From: Psychrobium sp051201665 | GTDB lineage: Bacteria; Pseudomonadota; Gammaproteobacteria; Enterobacterales; Psychrobiaceae | Length of the DNA stretch: 64,000 bases | Assembly: GCF_051201665.1 (NCBI RefSeq) | Contig: NZ_CP179210.1 | Coordinates: 3,782,001-3,846,000, forward strand | Direction of reading: 5' to 3' | Shown here: piece after piece, positions 18,491-26,194 of the stretch | Layout of the letters: the number at the start of each line of letters is the position of its first letter | Numbering within the stretch: position 1 is the first letter of the stretch | The notes under the pieces: generated by a model | The model's input: the letters and a program-made list of their open reading frames with translations, nothing else | Databases searched by the model: none | What the model was told of the DNA's origin: nothing | Made by a program: the position numbers and the translations under genes

Positions 18491-19031
18491 ATGAAAAACT
18501 CACTCTACTCTCTCATTTTAATAGGTTTCTTTTTATCATTCGACGCAAATTCAGTTGCGCATAATGGAGGAAACTATAACGATAGAGTGTCGACAGAATG
18601 TGACTCAGACTGCCAGAAAGACGCACAAATTAATCATCAGAATATACTAAATTGGCTGGAAAATATAACTAGCCCAGTTGTAAATAGAGAAGAGTCACAC
18701 AGTGAATATCTTGCTCACTTATTTGAAGGTAGGGAAACTAATACTACGGTGGTAATAGCAAACGAAAAAACGTTTAAAAATAGCCGAGGATTATGTTTAA
18801 TAAAAGCAGATTTAATTTTAAAAAAGAACAGGAGTAAATATTGGTGAAATGGCCCTTGTTTACACAGGATTATCGAGAGTTGTTCCAGAAGGACCTTATA
18901 GACGAGCCTTTACCGTAACGGCAGTAACAGCAAGTGCCAAACAAACTAGGGATGCGTATAGACAAAACGAAGAGTTAGTCAAGTCTTGCCTAACATTGCC
19001 AGAGTCTATTTTAAAAAATAGTTATTTGTAA
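18491..19031 (+). pseudogene. Secreted protein of unknown function, frameshifted at an A-run
   Basis: The first frame (18491-18847, 118 codons) begins with a signal peptide (MKNSLYSLILIGFFLSFDAN) and the second (to 19031) continues with GVNIGEMALVYTGLSRVVPE. Removing one A from the six-A run near 18821-18826 joins the two into one protein of about 180 residues (LILKRTGVNIGEMALVYTG). I do not recognise the family. Two cysteines (ECDSDC) follow the mature N-terminus. It may be a real pseudogene or a base-calling error. It opens the AT-rich cassette behind the IS30 element, and a terminator follows. Confidence 0.6.
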
Positions 19032-19038
19032 CATCCAT

Positions 19039-19069
19039 AAAGGCACCTGAATATTTGGTGCCTTTATTC
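19039..19069 (+). terminator. Intrinsic terminator
   Basis: The stem AAAGGCACC / GGTGCCTTT with a 9-nt loop and a trailing ATT lies 8 bp after the preceding stop codon. Confidence 0.7.
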
Positions 19070-19086
19070 TACTTAAGTTAATTAAC

Positions 19087-20652
19087 ATGCGATCAAAATA
19101 TATACCTTTAACAATATTAGCTATAATTCTTTGTGCTGTTTTAATTAGACTTTTATTAAATAAAACATCAAATAGCCAAGTAAAAGTCATCGTTGATACA
19201 CCTCAATCTAGCGAACAAGCATCAAAAAAAGTTCCCAACAATAAAGTCGACTCTATAATCAAGCAACAATGTGAACTTAACAAAGAACACATTAACTCAA
19301 TAAACTTATTAGATATCGATTTAAAAGTGCTTGTAAAAGAGCCTATATTCAAATTAACTAATACAAAAAAGATAAGACAATCAAATAATCTAAGTTTAAT
19401 AATATTTAAATTGGGGCTATATTACCCAATAATAAAAAATAATCGTATCTCATTACCTCAGAAGCCTTTTATATTACCTAAAGAACTTGAAAACAAGTTA
19501 ATTACTGCAAGCACAACTAATAACTTAACCTTGATTTCTGATATATTGCGAATTGAAGTTATTCCTCCTGAAACAAAGGTACTTAATAATACGCTTCTTT
19601 TCTTAATTTATTCTTTCAACAAAAATCTAGACGTAGATCAACTTTCACAATTATTGGCAAGCGGACTATATCCAAGGTTTGATGATCTAATTTTGGCAAC
19701 GAAGGAAAATTGGTCAAAAGAGATGCTAGATCTCTTAGTTAACTATTACAGTGGTTCTCTAAATAAACCAATATATATAAGTGATAAAGAATACAATTTA
19801 CCGACATTAACGATTAAAGATTTGAATGCAAATTTGTTCATGTATTGGTATAACTACAATTTAAGATATAACCCTGCATCCAACATTGAATCTTTAACTG
19901 AAATGGACTTTTTAGCAATTGCGGCAGAAAGGTTCCCCGAAAAAACAGACGATATAATCAAAATTTTTAGAATTCTAGCGAAAGAAGGTATTTACCCAAA
20001 AAAGTTCAATAAAATTCATTACTTAATTGCTTCACTGAACATAGAAACTTATCACGAATTTTCAGAGTATATTTTAAACTTAATTAATAAATCACATTTT
20101 GCATATAATAGTTTGTTAAAGATCGCACATGAAAAGCAATTTAATTCGAAAAAATTATCCTCTATATTAAAAAAAAGAATGGAAATATTAGAAGAAATCA
20201 AGGCTTGTGCACCTTTAAACCTTATAGAACCTAATAAAAAATTGTCAGCCAATTCCACTTCATCAGACTTACAACTGTCAGACGAAACTAAAGTATTAAT
20301 GTATGAATTACAAATTGCAGCAGAAAAAGGTAATTGGGAAACTTATGTGCAACTACATTATGAAATTTTTACAAATGTTTCAGAGGAAGTATTTAATGAT
20401 ATTATTATTATTAACTTAATAATCCAAAATGCGCCATTTATTCACATTAAATCTCAATTAGATAAAAGTAACCTCTTTATTAAAAAAGAACACCTATTAA
20501 TGTCTGCGCTTAATGGCAATATTGAACAATTTGAATCTTTAATTCCATATAGCCTTCATTTGACTGATTTACGCAGTTCATCTTTTGAAAAGAAGAATAT
20601 TAAACCTGAAATCAGAGCATTATTGAGAAAACGAGATAGAGAAATTGAGTAG
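19087..20652 (+). CDS. Membrane-anchored helical protein of unknown function
   Basis: A 521-residue protein with one N-terminal membrane helix (YIPLTILAIILCAVLIRLLL) and a long, mostly helical remainder with no cysteine-rich or enzymatic motif that I recognise. Repeating helix-pair-like stretches (for instance DQLSQLLASGLYPRFDDLIL, AEKGNWETYVQLHYEIF, HLLMSALNGNIEQFESLIPY) resemble degenerate ankyrin or Sel1-like repeats, which suggests a protein-interaction scaffold. The sequence is visibly AT-richer than the surrounding housekeeping genes, which suggests horizontal origin. It is followed 14 bp later by a small membrane-protein gene. Confidence 0.65.
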   Translation: MRSKYIPLTILAIILCAVLIRLLLNKTSNSQVKVIVDTPQSSEQASKKVPNNKVDSIIKQQCELNKEHINSINLLDIDLKVLVKEPIFKLTNTKKIRQSNNLSLIIFKLGLYYPIIKNNRISLPQKPFILPKELENKLITASTTNNLTLISDILRIEVIPPETKVLNNTLLFLIYSFNKNLDVDQLSQLLASGLYPRFDDLILATKENWSKEMLDLLVNYYSGSLNKPIYISDKEYNLPTLTIKDLNANLFMYWYNYNLRYNPASNIESLTEMDFLAIAAERFPEKTDDIIKIFRILAKEGIYPKKFNKIHYLIASLNIETYHEFSEYILNLINKSHFAYNSLLKIAHEKQFNSKKLSSILKKRMEILEEIKACAPLNLIEPNKKLSANSTSSDLQLSDETKVLMYELQIAAEKGNWETYVQLHYEIFTNVSEEVFNDIIIINLIIQNAPFIHIKSQLDKSNLFIKKEHLLMSALNGNIEQFESLIPYSLHLTDLRSSSFEKKNIKPEIRALLRKRDREIE

Positions 20653-20666
20653 TTAAGGAAATATAC

Positions 20667-20933
20667 ATGAATAACAAAAAAACATTGCAGTTAATTAAAA
20701 AAAATGAAATAAAGCACTGGAAATATTTGACTATTTTTATATTGCTTTTCATTTCATTGGATTATTTTTTATTTCAGGGTTGGACTATTGAACATCCAGA
20801 ATTAAAGCAGAATCTATCAGAGTTTAGAGTTGCGACTATATATATATATTGCACAATTGGTTTCATAATTAGCTATTCTGCAAGAGGATTAGAAAAGTGC
20901 ATTAAGAATTTATCGGACGAAAATAAAAATTAA
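20667..20933 (+). CDS. Small two-helix membrane protein
   Basis: 88 residues with two hydrophobic helices (YLTIFILLFISLDYFLF and ATIYIYCTIGFIISYSA) and charged ends. AAGGAA lies about 7 bp before the ATG, and the gene follows the 521-residue membrane protein by 14 bp, so they are probably one operon. The family is unknown. Small membrane partners are common in toxin/immunity and envelope-stress cassettes, but nothing here proves such a role. Confidence 0.55.
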   Translation: MNNKKTLQLIKKNEIKHWKYLTIFILLFISLDYFLFQGWTIEHPELKQNLSEFRVATIYIYCTIGFIISYSARGLEKCIKNLSDENKN

Positions 20934-21386
20934 ACAAAGCTATTGTTCGTTTTTAATGAATACGAGAACAGGCCAAATAATTCCGTAACATTAGCGCCGC
21001 TTATCCTCTCTTACGGTTACTATGTGAGAGAGATTTCATATGCGATTGATTATGGTCATATTAGCTTCAAAAAGTGCAGTGATATCGCTTTTTAGCCTAG
21101 TGCTTTCGCGCTAGAACGAATAAAGCCAAAACTAGGGGATTCTAAACAACCAATAATGTTGTACATCACCAACAATCTCGTGTAACTCAATAACTAAAGT
21201 ACCATTAATTCGAATAACAGTTTTGAAAATTTATCAATATCTTCTCTTTGACCCTTTGCTGCTATCCACGATTATACAAATGTACAAATTTGGATAAAGC
21301 TTACAAAACTAGAGGTGAGTCATCTTGTAGTCACGTCGATTTGCCCTTACTATGCAATCAATACTGCACCATTTTTTGGAAATATA
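20934..21386. other. Intergenic region upstream of the two-component operon
   Basis: There is no convincing gene. A CTCTC...GAGAG hairpin near 21006-21032 may end transcription of the cassette. ACAAATGTACAAATTTG near 21276-21292 is a partial palindrome that could be a regulatory site for the response-regulator operon. Confidence 0.35.
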
Positions 21387-22754
21387 GTGACAATTGCAAC
21401 CATTCTTATTGTCGATGATAGACCTGATATTAGGCTCAGCGCAGCCTTTGTATTGGAAGACAACAACTATCAGGTTCTGGAAGCCGAATCACCCTACCAA
21501 GCCCAGCAAACCATAAACGACAATGACGTTTCGCTAATTCTACTGGATATGAACTATTCACTCGACACTACATCAGGTGATGAGGGCTTAGAACTATTGC
21601 GATGGCTTTCAAAAAATCATCCCAATGTCCCTGCTGTTGCGATGACAGCATGGTCTAACGTTGAACTTGCGGTTAAATCGATGCAAATTGGTGCCAGTGA
21701 TTTTATAGAAAAGCCTTGGAAAAATCAGCGTCTGTTGCAAGTTATTTCACAGCAGCTGGCCATGGCAGGATTAAAACAACAAAATCAACGGTTACATCAA
21801 CGCCTCGAGTCAGAGCCACAGCACGCCTACCAATGGCGCTCAAGCTGTATGGTTAACCTAATGGCACAAATCGATAATGTAGCTGCCACGGACGTTGCCA
21901 TTTTGCTTACTGGCGACAATGGCACAGGAAAAAGCCAGCTTGCCAAACATATTCATCAACAATCTCAGCGTGCAACACAGCCTTTTATAAGCGTTAACAT
22001 GGGTGCTATCTCTGAATCGTTATTTGAAAGTGAGATGTTTGGGCACACCAAGGGCGCATTTACCGATGCAAAGTCCAGTCGTATTGGTCGCTTTGAATTA
22101 GCACAACAAGGAACACTATTTCTGGATGAAATTGCCAACATTCCATTATCACAACAAGCAAAACTACTACGCGTTGTTGAGTCAGGTGAATTCGAACCCT
22201 TAGGAAGCAGTAAAACTCAGCAAACTAATTGTCGATTAATCAGCGCGTCAAATGGTGATTTCACCAGGTTGATAGCAGAAGAGCAATTCAGAGAAGACCT
22301 ATTTTATCGCTTAAACACGCTAGAGTTTCGTGTTCCCTCTTTACATGAACGACTCGACGACATTGTGCCATTAGCTGAGCATTTTATGGCACAATTCGCT
22401 AATAAATATAAACGTACGCTCCCAGCGCTAAGTCAGTGCGCTAAACAAGCATTACTTGGTTATCATTGGCCCGGCAACATTCGAGAATTAAGTCATGTAA
22501 TGGAGCGCGCAATATTGCTTTCACCAATCACTGATGAACAGCCGATATTGCAAGATTCCGATCTTCCAATTTCAGCAGTACGCACAAACAATACGACAAT
22601 GACATTTATGACTCTCGAGCAAGCAGAAGTCAGCTTGATTGAGCAGGCATTAGCGCGCACAGAAAAAAATGTTCCTCAGGCAGCACAATTGCTTGGCCTT
22701 ACAAAATCGTCACTATATCGTCGTCTCGAAAAATATGATCAAGTTCAGCGTTAG
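21387..22754 (+). CDS. Sigma-54-dependent response regulator (NtrC family)
   Basis: About 455 residues. The receiver domain (TILIVDDRPDIRLSAAFVLE) has the phosphoacceptor Asp54 in LILLDMNYS. The AAA+ sigma-54 activator domain has Walker A GDNGTGKS, the sigma-54-contacting loop GHTKGAFTDA and the LFLDEIANI Walker B. The C-terminus has a Fis-type helix-turn-helix (AAQLLGLTKSSLYRRLEKY). The GTG at 21387 with GGA 6 bp upstream gives the standard receiver start; the frame is also open from 21315. It overlaps the kinase gene by 20 bp. A sigma-54 promoter before the efflux operon downstream is its likely target. Confidence 0.9.
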   Translation: MTIATILIVDDRPDIRLSAAFVLEDNNYQVLEAESPYQAQQTINDNDVSLILLDMNYSLDTTSGDEGLELLRWLSKNHPNVPAVAMTAWSNVELAVKSMQIGASDFIEKPWKNQRLLQVISQQLAMAGLKQQNQRLHQRLESEPQHAYQWRSSCMVNLMAQIDNVAATDVAILLTGDNGTGKSQLAKHIHQQSQRATQPFISVNMGAISESLFESEMFGHTKGAFTDAKSSRIGRFELAQQGTLFLDEIANIPLSQQAKLLRVVESGEFEPLGSSKTQQTNCRLISASNGDFTRLIAEEQFREDLFYRLNTLEFRVPSLHERLDDIVPLAEHFMAQFANKYKRTLPALSQCAKQALLGYHWPGNIRELSHVMERAILLSPITDEQPILQDSDLPISAVRTNNTTMTFMTLEQAEVSLIEQALARTEKNVPQAAQLLGLTKSSLYRRLEKYDQVQR

Positions 22755-24030
22755 CCAGTCACTAGAGCGTTATCTAACAATTCGCTGTGTTTTCCTGACG
22801 GCGCTGATATTGTGCTTAAGTACAATCATCTTCTATCAGTTAGCTATCACGCCGTGGAATATAGCGATACTACTCGGGTTAATTGGATTAGCCTGTGGCA
22901 TTGTTCTTAGTCAAATATACCGACGGATAATGTCTACCTATAGTCGTGGCTTGTTGCATATTGAGGCGATGCGAGTCGAAGACTACAATCAATACGCTAA
23001 ATGCGATTTTACCCAAGGATACGCAGCTGAGTTCCACCTGCAATTAAAACAACTGAGTGAGCACCTTGCGGAGCAAAAGTCTCGCTATGATCAACATGCC
23101 TTTTTGGTCTATCAATTAATTGATCAGCTCAACATTCCAATTTTAGTCTTTAATCAAAAAAATAAACTGAGCTATGCAAATGGTGCTTTTTCAGCTTTGT
23201 ACGCACAACCATGGCAGATGTTTCGCAATGCGTCACCTAAGTTATTAAACCTCACCAAACGTGACAATAAGTGGCAGTTAGATAAAAATAGTCAGCAATG
23301 GCAAATCAGCCAAAGTGAATTTATCGACGATGGTCAAACCCACCAGTTACTCGTATTTACCAACGTAGAATCAGTTAAACGAGAGAGTCAGCAAAACGCA
23401 TGGCACCAAATTATTCGAGTCATGAGCCACGAAATAAGAAACTCACTTACACCAGTCTCATCGCTGGCCGAGAGTCTTGCTACACGTAGTAGCAGTGAGC
23501 GCGATCAAAAGGCGTTGGCATTGATTCACGAACGTTGCCATCACCTTCAAGACTTTGTTAGTCGATATTCATCATTGTCGCAACAATTCAGTTTAGAACC
23601 CAAGCAAATCGACACTACGCAGTTACAAGAACGCCTTGGTGGTTTATTTAATACCCATCAACTTGAAATGAGCTCGCAATGCCAGTGGATATGGGCAGAT
23701 CAAACATTTATAGAACAAGTTTTGATTAACTTAATAAAGAATTCTATCGAGGCAAATGCAAGCAATATTCTATTGCTAATTCGCCAAATAGGACAGCACA
23801 ACGAAATAACTATTACTGATAATGGCCACGGTTTCGCCAATCTCGACAATTTGTTCGTACCACTGTTTTCAACAAAAAGTCAGGGCCAAGGTATTGGCCT
23901 TAACTTCTGTCGTAATATTATCGAGCAACATCAAGGGACTATTGCGCTTGAAAACAACGAAGAAACTGGTGTAACTGTCACCATCAAACTTCCAACCAGC
24001 GCACCAAAGAAAAAGAACAATAACGCTTAA
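22735..24030 (+). CDS. Sensor histidine kinase, partner of the sigma-54 response regulator
   Basis: About 431 residues with two N-terminal membrane helices (residues 18-60) and no large periplasmic loop. A PAS-like region (about residues 125-200) is followed by the dimerisation H-box SHEIRNSLTPVSSL with phosphorylated His232 and by a catalytic ATP domain (NLIKNSIEA, DNGHGF, GQGIGLNFC). The small sensor region suggests that it reads a signal within or at the membrane. The start overlaps the response regulator, which ensures paired synthesis. Confidence 0.88.
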   Translation: MIKFSVSQSLERYLTIRCVFLTALILCLSTIIFYQLAITPWNIAILLGLIGLACGIVLSQIYRRIMSTYSRGLLHIEAMRVEDYNQYAKCDFTQGYAAEFHLQLKQLSEHLAEQKSRYDQHAFLVYQLIDQLNIPILVFNQKNKLSYANGAFSALYAQPWQMFRNASPKLLNLTKRDNKWQLDKNSQQWQISQSEFIDDGQTHQLLVFTNVESVKRESQQNAWHQIIRVMSHEIRNSLTPVSSLAESLATRSSSERDQKALALIHERCHHLQDFVSRYSSLSQQFSLEPKQIDTTQLQERLGGLFNTHQLEMSSQCQWIWADQTFIEQVLINLIKNSIEANASNILLLIRQIGQHNEITITDNGHGFANLDNLFVPLFSTKSQGQGIGLNFCRNIIEQHQGTIALENNEETGVTVTIKLPTSAPKKKNNNA

Positions 24031-24057
24031 AGCTCAGTTCGTTATTGAAAACAGTCG

Positions 24058-24071
24058 GTCCGATATCGGAC
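24058..24071. promoter_or_regulatory. Palindromic upstream activator site
   Basis: GTCCGATATCGGAC is a perfect 14-bp palindrome about 65 bp upstream of a -24/-12 promoter. The position suits an NtrC-family activator-binding site for the adjacent response regulator. Confidence 0.6.
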
Positions 24072-24133
24072 TGGCTCCCCAGCCCAACACCTTACTACAA
24101 ACATAAACTCATGAATTAAAAGAAAAAACAAAC

Positions 24134-24150
24134 TTGGCACGTTACTCGCT
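24134..24150 (+). promoter_or_regulatory. Sigma-54 (-24/-12) promoter of the export operon
   Basis: TTGGCACGTTACTCGCT has GG and GC exactly 10 bp apart, with a strong TTGGCAC -24 half. It lies about 37 bp before the HlyD start and directly after genes for a sigma-54 activator and its kinase. Confidence 0.7.
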
Positions 24151-24186
24151 ATTAGGTTGTTATTATCGAATAATCCTGAGGGTATC

Positions 24187-25443
24187 ATGGACGTTGTCAA
24201 AACTAAGAAACAAGCCAAAATTAATTGGTCGAACAAAACGCTGCTAGCTATTGGCATATTAGTCGTTGCGGTATTAGTGTTTTGGGCCAATCAAAGTGCG
24301 AGTTCTGTCAGTGTAAAACGTGGCGAGATTTTAATTGATCATGTTAAGCAAGGAGATTTGAATGTCATTATCGAGGGATATGGCAGCTTAAAATCAGATA
24401 AACAGCAATTGATCACCGCTTTTTCTCGCGCCACTGTTAAGGAAATTGTGCTTAAACCTGGTGCTAATGTAAAAGCAGACAGCGTTATAGTGCTGCTCGA
24501 CAATCCTGAATTGCAACAACAACTCGATAGTGCCAAACGGGCGTTAAGCCAGGAAAACGCCAACCTGCGCCAGTTAAAACTCAATCAGCAACGTGAAAAG
24601 CTCAATGAAGCTGCCGCGCTTGCACAAATTAATGCCAATTACGAAACCGCATCACTCAAACGCGTTGCTGAAGAAAAGCTGGAAAAACAAGGCATTGTTT
24701 CAACGCTCACATTTCAGCAGACCTTACTCAATGAACAACAACTCAAAAAGCGGATCAATATTCTTAAACAGCGTCTCGCACAACTTGATTTAGTTCATCA
24801 AGAAGCCATCAGCATTGGGCAAGATCGCGTGCATCAACAACAAGGCCTATTAGATATAGCGCAAGCACGCCTCGATAAATTGACAGTACGAGCAGGCTTT
24901 GACGGCGTGTTACAACGCTTATCTGTTGAATTGGGTCAGAGTTTATCGGCAGGTCAAGAAGTCGCACTCATTGGTAGTGTAAGCGATTTAATAGCATTAA
25001 TTCGTGTGCCACAAAGCCAAGCACAACAAATCGAAATTGGCCAATCGGCAATCATTGATACCCGCCGCGATAAAATCATCGGTAAAGTATCACGCATTGA
25101 CCCTATCGTTGCCGACAATACTGTCGAAGTAGAAATTGAATTACCAACACAGTTACCAGCTAGCGCACGACCAATGCTCAAAGTCGATGGGCTCATCACC
25201 GCTGATACCCTGCATAATGTGCATTACATTCAACGTCCGCCAAGCATTAAGGCTAATAGTAAAATTTCTCTTTACCGAGTTGATCCGCAATCACAACAGG
25301 CTCAGCTCGTCGAACTTAAATTAGGCCGCCAAGCCGGTCGTTACATTGAAATCATCTCTGGGGCACAAAAAGAGCAACAATTTATTGTCTCAGATCTATC
25401 AAACATAACCAAAACAGCCTCTGTACTAGGTATTAAATCTTAG
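24187..25443 (+). CDS. HlyD-family periplasmic adaptor
   Basis: 418 residues: one N-terminal membrane helix (LLAIGILVVAVLVFWANQS), a lipoyl/barrel-sandwich half (VKEIVLKPGANVKADSVIVL), a coiled-coil hairpin (about residues 105-215), the returning lipoyl half (ARLDKLTVRAGFDGVLQRLS) and a beta-barrel. Such adaptors link inner-membrane pumps to an outer-membrane channel. GAGGG precedes the ATG at 24187. The two ABC genes follow, so this is a MacA-like role with a MacB-type pump. Confidence 0.88.
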   Translation: MDVVKTKKQAKINWSNKTLLAIGILVVAVLVFWANQSASSVSVKRGEILIDHVKQGDLNVIIEGYGSLKSDKQQLITAFSRATVKEIVLKPGANVKADSVIVLLDNPELQQQLDSAKRALSQENANLRQLKLNQQREKLNEAAALAQINANYETASLKRVAEEKLEKQGIVSTLTFQQTLLNEQQLKKRINILKQRLAQLDLVHQEAISIGQDRVHQQQGLLDIAQARLDKLTVRAGFDGVLQRLSVELGQSLSAGQEVALIGSVSDLIALIRVPQSQAQQIEIGQSAIIDTRRDKIIGKVSRIDPIVADNTVEVEIELPTQLPASARPMLKVDGLITADTLHNVHYIQRPPSIKANSKISLYRVDPQSQQAQLVELKLGRQAGRYIEIISGAQKEQQFIVSDLSNITKTASVLGIKS

Positions 25444-25477
25444 TCACACGCCTAAGCTATTTTATAAGGAATTAACC

Positions 25478-26194
25478 ATGAACAATATTAAAATCAAGAT
25501 GACCAACATCGCTAAAGTTTTTGAAACCGATGAACTAGAGACTCACGCATTAAAAAGCATTGATTTAGAAATTTACGAAGGTGACTACGTGTCTATTTCT
25601 GGTCCATCAGGCTGTGGAAAATCAACCCTGCTCTCAATTTTAGGGTTACTAGATATGCCTAGTGGCGGCGAATATTTTATTGAAGACGTCAATGTAACAG
25701 ACTTATCACTCGATATGGCGGCAGAGATCCGCAGTAGTAAAATTGGATTTATTTTTCAATCTTTTAACTTGATTGACGAGTTATCAGTGTTTGACAACGT
25801 CGCCTTGCCTTTACGTTACGGCATCGCCAAGATGAGCGATGAACAAATCAAGGAACGAGTTCAAGAATGTTTAGAGCTCGTTGATATGAGTCATCGTATT
25901 AGCCACAGACCAAATCAGCTCTCTGGTGGTCAACAACAGCGAATTGCTATTGCCCGCGCACTAGTCGCCAAACCAGCAATTCTGTTAGTTGATGAACCAA
26001 CGGGTAACCTTGACTCAAAAAGTGGCGATCAAGTCATGGACGTGTTAGAGCAGCTCAATCAAGCTGGTACCACTATTTGCATGGTAACGCATGACCCACG
26101 CTACGCCGATATGGCAACCACCCAACTAAAACTGCTAGATGGTGCTATCTTAACCACGCCTAACCTTGAATCAGTTGAACAGGAGGCGGTATGA
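25478..26194 (+). CDS. ABC transporter ATP-binding protein (MacB/LolD type)
   Basis: 238 residues with Walker A GPSGCGKST (near 40), the Q-loop FIFQSFNLIDELSVFDNV, signature LSGGQQQRIAIARAL and Walker B ILLVDEPTGNLDS, plus the H-loop MVTHDPRYA. This is the LolD/MacB/FtsE class that powers FtsX-type permeases. It overlaps the permease gene by 4 bp and follows the adaptor by 34 bp. Confidence 0.93.
   Translation: MNNIKIKMTNIAKVFETDELETHALKSIDLEIYEGDYVSISGPSGCGKSTLLSILGLLDMPSGGEYFIEDVNVTDLSLDMAAEIRSSKIGFIFQSFNLIDELSVFDNVALPLRYGIAKMSDEQIKERVQECLELVDMSHRISHRPNQLSGGQQQRIAIARALVAKPAILLVDEPTGNLDSKSGDQVMDVLEQLNQAGTTICMVTHDPRYADMATTQLKLLDGAILTTPNLESVEQEAV

Noticed and set aside
21006..21032. Possible tRNA or small RNA hairpin
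   Set aside because: Only a short stem, without a cloverleaf or a clear promoter. It is more likely a weak terminator.
24042..24290. An 82-codon minus-strand frame across the sigma-54 promoter
   Set aside because: It runs through promoter sequence and the start of the HlyD gene with no coding signs of its own.
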